A stretch of DNA of 6,290 nt, from the NCBI GenBank assembly GCA_027064405.1, contig JAMOPP010000179.1, forward strand, positions 1-6,290. The letters are read 5' to 3'. The stretch is from Desulfurellales bacterium (GTDB lineage: Bacteria; Campylobacterota_A; Desulfurellia; Desulfurellales; Hippeaceae). The position numbers and the translations under genes were made by a program. Shown here piece by piece: positions 1 to 3,827 of this stretch. Numbering within the stretch: position 1 is the stretch's first letter; every line of letters starts with the position of its first letter. Under the pieces are notes generated by a model. It made no database searches, was not told the DNA's origin, and saw nothing but the letters and a program-made list of their open reading frames with translations.

Positions 1-926
1 AGTGCTATCCTTGAAAGACCGCTCATCGGCTCTCCCTGAGAACCCGTTGTAACGATTACGAGTTTACTTTCAGGGTAATCGTTTATTTCATGCTCCTTTA
101 TTAATATATTGTCAGGCACATTCAAATATCCGAGCTCCCTTGATATTGTCGCATTCTGAACCATACTCTTTCCCGTTATACAAACCTTTTTCTTTGTTTC
201 TATTGCAGTATTTATAATCTGCTGTATTCTATGTATATTGGAAGCGAATGTAACAATCAGTATCCTGCCCTTTGCAGATGCAAATATAGGCAAAAGAGCT
301 TTTTTAATCTCCCTTTCCGAGCCTGTGTAGCCCTTTGAATTGGCATTTGTGCTGTCGCTCATAAGGAATTTGACGCCTTTTGAACCATACTCTGCAAATT
401 TTAAAATATCAAAAGGCTTGCCATCAACCGGTGTCTGGTCTATCTTAAAATCTCCGGTATGAATAATTGTTCCTACACTGCTTGAAATAGCATAACCGAC
501 ACCGTCAACAATAGAATGTGTAGTCCTTATGGGCTCAAACTCAAAATCACCTACTTTGAACTTTTTCGACGGCTTTACCTCTATCATCTCAACATCATTT
601 AACTTAAATTCTTTGAGTTTTTCTTTAATTAAACCAAGCGTCAACTTCGTGCCGTATATTGGTATTTTTACATTTTGAAGAAGATAAGGTATCGCCCCGA
701 CATGATCTTCATGGGCATGTGTAATAACCAAAGCCTTTAACTTTTCCCGGTTTTCATAGATGTAACTAAAATCCGGTATAACAATATCAACACCAAGCAT
801 ATCTTCTTCAGGAAACATCAATCCGGCATCGAGAAGAATCATACTTTTTTCAGTCTCAAACAGCGTTGAATTCAATCCGATTTCCCCAAGTCCCCCGAGA
901 GGAATTATTTTTACAAAACTATTCAT
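1..926 (-). CDS. rnj: Ribonuclease J, N-terminal 308 residues (3' end of gene beyond window)
   Basis: RNase J is a cytoplasmic metallo-beta-lactamase/beta-CASP ribonuclease with endonuclease and 5'-to-3' exonuclease activity in mRNA decay and rRNA maturation. The frame is open from an ATG at 924-926 to the window edge, giving 308 complete codons. The protein begins MNSFVKIIPLGGLGEIG, the usual first strand of the family. The zinc-site motif HAHEDH is at residues 70-75, with further ligands H137 (TTHSI) and D159 (HTGDFK). SDSTNA at 190-195, FASNIHRIQQ at 227-236 and TTGSQGEPMSGLSRIA at 293-308 are beta-CASP signatures that separate RNase J from other metallo-beta-lactamases. The end of the beta-CASP domain and the C-terminal domain lie outside. 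The start overlaps the rsmA stop by 8 nt and follows a good Shine-Dalgarno. Unlike Helicobacter pylori RNase J, there is no long N-terminal extension. Identification is near certain; J1 versus J2 type cannot be assigned. Confidence 0.96.
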   Translation of the reverse strand, partial: MNSFVKIIPLGGLGEIGLNSTLFETEKSMILLDAGLMFPEEDMLGVDIVIPDFSYIYENREKLKALVITHAHEDHVGAIPYLLQNVKIPIYGTKLTLGLIKEKLKEFKLNDVEMIEVKPSKKFKVGDFEFEPIRTTHSIVDGVGYAISSSVGTIIHTGDFKIDQTPVDGKPFDILKFAEYGSKGVKFLMSDSTNANSKGYTGSEREIKKALLPIFASAKGRILIVTFASNIHRIQQIINTAIETKKKVCITGKSMVQNATISRELGYLNVPDNILIKEHEINDYPESKLVIVTTGSQGEPMSGLSRIA

Positions 927-1665
927 TTGAATACACCCCTTTATAAATACTATATATATCTTTGACGGGGAATTCTCTCGGTCTTTTAGACAAGAATTCA
1001 CCATTAAGTTCACATTTTTCAGACAAACTTTTTAAATTATTCTTCAAGGTTTTTCTTGGATGAGCAAAAAAAACATTCAAAAATTCAAAAAATCCACTCT
1101 CTATCTTCTCATTTAACAAATTTGTTTTATATGGCAAAAACTCCACCACACTTGATTCAACCTTAGGTGGCGGGTTAAATGCTCCCTTTTGAACATTGAA
1201 TAATCTTTTAACCTTAAAAAAAAGCTGCACAAAAACACTAAATTTTGAATATTTATGTGTATTCTCGCGAGCAACAATAGAATCCGCAACCTCCTTTTGA
1301 ACCATAAAAACCATTTTATCAACCCTATCCTTTTGAAGAATCATATTTTTTATTATTCGTTTTGATACATTATAGGGTAAATTTCCCACAATTGTTGCTT
1401 TTTCACGCAGTGCAAAATTTTTCGCATCCTCGTTATATACCTTTACGCCGTATCTTAAAAATTCCCCCTCCAAATATTCAATCAAATCTTTATCGAATTC
1501 AACAACAGATAAAGAGGCATTAAGTTCTGTCAAATATCTCGTTAAAGCGCCCCTACCGGGACCTATTTCTATTATATTCTCGGCGTCTTCAACCTCATTT
1601 TTAATTTTTAAAAGAACACTTTCATCAACAAGAAAATGCTGTCCTAACGATTTTTTAGCTTCCAT
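919..1665 (-). CDS. rsmA: 16S rRNA (adenine1518/1519-N6)-dimethyltransferase RsmA (KsgA)
   Basis: RsmA uses S-adenosylmethionine to dimethylate two adjacent adenines in the 3'-terminal helix of 16S rRNA (helix 45), a late checkpoint of 30S assembly. The 248-residue protein has the family N-terminus KKSLGQHFL (residues 4-12), SAM-binding motif I IEIGPGRGALT (32-42), acidic residue E56 in VVEFDK for the ribose, and EDAKNF (79-84) around the adenine. The catalytic motif NLPYN is at 95-99. FNPPPKVESSVV (163-174) and HPRKTLKNN (202-210) are typical of the C-terminal RNA-binding part. It is complete, and slightly shorter than the E. coli enzyme (273 residues). The ATG at 1663-1665 gives the expected N-terminus; it lies 22 nt inside pdxA and has no good Shine-Dalgarno, so translation probably depends on coupling to pdxA. 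Its stop overlaps the start of rnj by 8 nt. Confidence 0.97.
   Translation of the reverse strand: MEAKKSLGQHFLVDESVLLKIKNEVEDAENIIEIGPGRGALTRYLTELNASLSVVEFDKDLIEYLEGEFLRYGVKVYNEDAKNFALREKATIVGNLPYNVSKRIIKNMILQKDRVDKMVFMVQKEVADSIVARENTHKYSKFSVFVQLFFKVKRLFNVQKGAFNPPPKVESSVVEFLPYKTNLLNEKIESGFFEFLNVFFAHPRKTLKNNLKSLSEKCELNGEFLSKRPREFPVKDIYSIYKGVYSNE
936..940 (-). promoter_or_regulatory. Shine-Dalgarno of rnj, inside the rsmA 3' end
   Basis: Read on the minus strand, AAAGGGGTG lies just upstream of the rnj ATG, with the AGGGG core separated from it by 9 nt. It sits within the last codons of rsmA. It supports the ATG at 924-926 as the true start and suggests that rnj can load ribosomes itself as well as by coupling to rsmA translation. 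Confidence 0.75.
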
Positions 1666-2669
1666 TGAACCATTCTGTGAGCCTGCTTTATTGCTTCATT
1701 CAAGCTATTATGGGAAGCCTTAAACTTACCGACTATATCAAATGCCGTTCCATGATCAACCGATGTTCTTACTATCGGTATGCCCATCGTTATGTTAACA
1801 CTATTATCAAAATATAGAGATTTCAGAGCTACAAGTCCCTGGTCGTGATACATAGAAATAAAACAATCGTACTCTCTCCTCTTATCCGGCGTAAATAGAG
1901 TGTCCGCAGCAAAACTACCATGAACATCAATACCGTCCTTCTTTGCTTCTTCTATGGCAGGAATTATCTCTTTCTCCTCTTCATCACCCATAATACCGCC
2001 TTCCGAATTGTGAGGATTCAATGCGCTAACGGCTATTTTAGGATTTTTTATGCCAAAAAACTCCTTCAAAGAGCCATTAACAACCCTTATAACATCTATC
2101 ACTCTTTCTTTCGTTATCAAGGCGGGAACTTCTTTTATCGATACATGGGTCGTTACAAGAGCAACCCTAAACAGCTTCGCCGCAAGCATCATAACAAATT
2201 TATCCGTATCTGTTTTTTCAGCAAGAAGCTCGGTATGGCCTTTATACTTAAAACCTGCTAAATTCATTGCCTCTTTATTCAAAGGCGCCGTTACAACAGC
2301 ATCTATTTTTTTGTCAATGGCAGCATCTATAGCATCAGACGCACATTTAAAAGCCCATCCTCCGGAATACGCACAAACCTTTCCAATCTCTAACTGCTTA
2401 ATGTCAAACTTTTCCCTTTGAAATATATTAATTTCTCCGTCTTTATAATTTTTATCAATATCATCAATATTTTCTATAACATTTATGGGTATGGCAAGGT
2501 TAAACATATTTAGATAGTATTCAAAAACCTCTTCTGCACCGAAAATAATCAGTTTATCTTTTAAATTCTTTTCGTACATTATCTGTTTTATGATTATTTC
2601 AGGACCGATACCCGACGCATCGCCCATAGTGAGTCCCATTAAGGGTCTTTTTTTAATCAAACTATTCAT
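1644..2669 (-). CDS. pdxA: 4-hydroxythreonine-4-phosphate dehydrogenase PdxA
   Basis: PdxA oxidises 4-phosphohydroxy-L-threonine with NAD(P)+; the product decarboxylates and is condensed with deoxyxylulose phosphate by PdxJ to make pyridoxine 5'-phosphate (the DXP-dependent vitamin B6 route). With the ATG at 2667-2669 the protein is 341 residues, close to the family length (E. coli 329). It has GDASGIGPE (16-24), TAPLNKEA (127-134), KGHTE (143-147), and all three divalent-metal histidines: H175 (TTHVS), H220 (NPHNSEGG) and H275 (MYHDQGL). RTSVDHGTAFD is near the C-terminus. An upstream in-frame GTG at 2679-2681 is rejected as the start because it forms part of the likely Shine-Dalgarno. Neighbouring surA-like and rsmA genes recall the E. 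coli surA-pdxA-rsmA cluster. No DUF1537-type kinase gene is adjacent, which argues against the related 4-phospho-threonate dehydrogenase PdxA2, although sequence alone does not fully separate them. Confidence 0.94.
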   Translation of the reverse strand: MNSLIKKRPLMGLTMGDASGIGPEIIIKQIMYEKNLKDKLIIFGAEEVFEYYLNMFNLAIPINVIENIDDIDKNYKDGEINIFQREKFDIKQLEIGKVCAYSGGWAFKCASDAIDAAIDKKIDAVVTAPLNKEAMNLAGFKYKGHTELLAEKTDTDKFVMMLAAKLFRVALVTTHVSIKEVPALITKERVIDVIRVVNGSLKEFFGIKNPKIAVSALNPHNSEGGIMGDEEEKEIIPAIEEAKKDGIDVHGSFAADTLFTPDKRREYDCFISMYHDQGLVALKSLYFDNSVNITMGIPIVRTSVDHGTAFDIVGKFKASHNSLNEAIKQAHRMVQWKLKNR

Positions 2670-2922
2670 AATACTCTTCACCTAACAATTCATAATATTT
2701 ATTTGCTTCATCTTTTCTTGTTCCTTTTTTGGGAATATCAAGAACTTTATACTTTATCTTTTTCTGTTTAAAAAAAATCTCTATCTCATCTTCAACCTTG
2801 ACATCGTAAGATGCTTTAACCTTCTTTCCGAAAACAAACACAAAACCGTCATCGCTCATCTGCTTTGCCACGGTTCTTCTTTTAATAATACGCGTTTCTT
2901 TTAAAAATTGATCAAGTCTCAT
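2662..2922 (-). CDS. rqcP: Small S4-domain RNA-binding protein, RqcP/YabO (Hsp15-like)
   Basis: This 86-residue protein is almost entirely one S4 RNA-binding domain. MRLDQFLKETRIIKRRTVAK (residues 1-20) holds the alphaL-motif helices with the basic surface, including R2, R15 and R16. GFVFVFGKKVKASYDVKVEDEIEI (26-49, in outline) is the typical S4 beta-hairpin with a conserved Gly and Val/Asp turn. In B. subtilis, RqcP binds obstructed 50S subunits with RqcH and supports C-terminal alanine tailing of the stalled chain; E. coli Hsp15 binds similar nascent-chain-carrying 50S subunits. The short length and a tail with KKGTRKDEANKYYELL (65-80) resemble RqcP more than the longer Hsp15. The ATG at 2920-2922 was chosen over a TTG immediately upstream (2923-2925) because family members begin MRLD; only a weak AGAGA Shine-Dalgarno precedes it. 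The gene overlaps the chaperone gene by 11 nt and pdxA by 8 nt. Whether RqcH is encoded elsewhere is unknown, so the pathway assignment is inference. Confidence 0.85.
   Translation of the reverse strand: MRLDQFLKETRIIKRRTVAKQMSDDGFVFVFGKKVKASYDVKVEDEIEIFFKQKKIKYKVLDIPKKGTRKDEANKYYELLGEEYYE
2679..2683 (-). promoter_or_regulatory. Shine-Dalgarno of pdxA that decides its start
   Basis: On the minus strand AGGTGAAGAG precedes the ATG at 2667-2669, with the AGGTG core 9 nt away. The alternative GTG start of the same frame (2679-2681) is contained in this core, so it is better read as ribosome-binding sequence than as an initiation codon. The site lies inside the coding end of the S4-domain gene. 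Confidence 0.6.
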
Positions 2923-3784
2923 CAAATATCTCTATATCCGTTCTATTTTTTACAGCCTTTAGCCAGCCATTCAACTTGGAGGTTATTTTTCTGTCGAACA
3001 GTTTACTTCTAATTACGCCTTGCAAAGACTGAAAATCGTTCTTAAAATTTTTCTTATCAACAATTTTAACTATATAAAACATATTTGAAGATTCTATAAT
3101 ATTGCTATAATCCCCTATACTCAATCCTTCAAGTTGAGTTCTTATTTCTTTATTAAAAGCCGATAGAGGTATATTTTTTGCCTTATCTTTATCAAGAGAA
3201 TATTTCCGTTTTAAAGCATCAAAACTTTGACCCTTCTTCAAAAGGCTATAAATTTTCTCGGATAAACCTCTGTTGTTTACAGCTATGATACTCATAACAA
3301 AAACAGGTTCTACCTTTATCTCATCCTTGTGGAGATTGTAGTAACTTTTAACTTCATCGTCACTTATCTTTATAGAAGATGCAAACATTTTCATAGAAAA
3401 TTTTCTTCTATAGAGCTTAAGCCTCACACCCTTTTTATAGTATTCAAAGTCAACTCCGCTTTTTTTAATCTTATCAATAAACTCGCTTTCACTCATACTA
3501 TTCTTTTTAGCCATAGATTCTACAAACCTATCAACATCATCGTCAGTTACCATTATACCGAAATTTTTAGCATAATGAACTATCACATAATCATTGACAA
3601 CCTGATTCAAAAGATTTTGCTTATCCTTCGCATGATAAAATCCGGACAGATTTCTCAACTCGTATGTAGTAATGGGCACACCCTCAACGGTTGCTTCAAC
3701 TTTATCAGCAAGAATATCCGATGCAAAACTGCCACCGATTAATATAAACATAAAAAAAACAACAAAAAACAAACTCTTTTTCAT
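2912..3784 (-). CDS. surA: SurA-like periplasmic chaperone with degenerate parvulin domain
   Basis: The 290-residue protein has a classical Sec signal peptide (MKK, then a hydrophobic core rich in F, V and I, probable cleavage after SFA at residue 21), so it acts in the periplasm. Residues about 27-132 match the SurA N-terminal chaperone domain: VEATVEGVPITTYEL, then LLNQVVNDYVIVHYAKNFGI, then the long helices through GVDFEYYKKGVRLKLYRRKF. Residues about 155-244 have the pattern of a single parvulin domain (KKGQSFDALKRKYSLDK, LEGLSIGDYS, MFYIVKIVDKK), but the histidines and the GG-LG motif usual in active peptidyl-prolyl isomerases are not seen. The end, LNGWLKAVKNRTDIEI (271-286), resembles the C-terminal SurA helix that packs on the N-domain. 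E. coli SurA has 428 residues and two parvulin domains, so this is a minimal form. It probably escorts outer-membrane proteins. A PrsA/PpiD-like foldase role is an alternative; the pdxA-rsmA context favours SurA. The start has an excellent Shine-Dalgarno. Confidence 0.82.
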   Translation of the reverse strand: MKKSLFFVVFFMFILIGGSFASDILADKVEATVEGVPITTYELRNLSGFYHAKDKQNLLNQVVNDYVIVHYAKNFGIMVTDDDVDRFVESMAKKNSMSESEFIDKIKKSGVDFEYYKKGVRLKLYRRKFSMKMFASSIKISDDEVKSYYNLHKDEIKVEPVFVMSIIAVNNRGLSEKIYSLLKKGQSFDALKRKYSLDKDKAKNIPLSAFNKEIRTQLEGLSIGDYSNIIESSNMFYIVKIVDKKNFKNDFQSLQGVIRSKLFDRKITSKLNGWLKAVKNRTDIEIFDET

Positions 3785-3790
3785 TACAAT

Positions 3791-3795
3791 CTCCT
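3791..3795 (-). promoter_or_regulatory. Shine-Dalgarno of surA-like gene in the only intergenic gap
   Basis: The minus-strand sequence AAGAAGGAGATTGTA precedes the ATG at 3782-3784; its AGGAG core lies 6 nt from the start codon and is the best ribosome-binding site in the window. The 43-nt gap (3785-3827) between mfd and this gene also contains a short imperfect AT-rich hairpin (TTAAAG, loop TAAG, CTTTTAA). The hairpin is not GC-rich and has no U-tract, so I do not call it a terminator. No convincing -35/-10 pair is seen there. Confidence 0.85.
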
Positions 3796-3827
3796 TCTTA
3801 AAAGCTTACTTTAACAATATACTAAAA

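Noticed and set aside
1113..1322. Minus-strand open frame of 69 codons in another frame of rsmA
   Set aside because: It overlaps the conserved RsmA reading frame and encodes no recognisable protein.
1920..2421. Two overlapping plus-strand open frames of 113 and 123 codons opposite pdxA
   Set aside because: They lie wholly antisense to a gene with clear family motifs, have no recognisable domain and show compositional features of a shadow frame.
2923..2925. TTG start for the S4-domain gene, one codon before the ATG
   Set aside because: The next codon is ATG and gives the family N-terminus MRLD; TTG directly before ATG offers no advantage.
3785..3827. Short AT-rich inverted repeat between mfd and surA as a terminator
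   Set aside because: The stem is only about six A/T-rich pairs and no U-tract follows; it directly precedes a strong ribosome-binding site.
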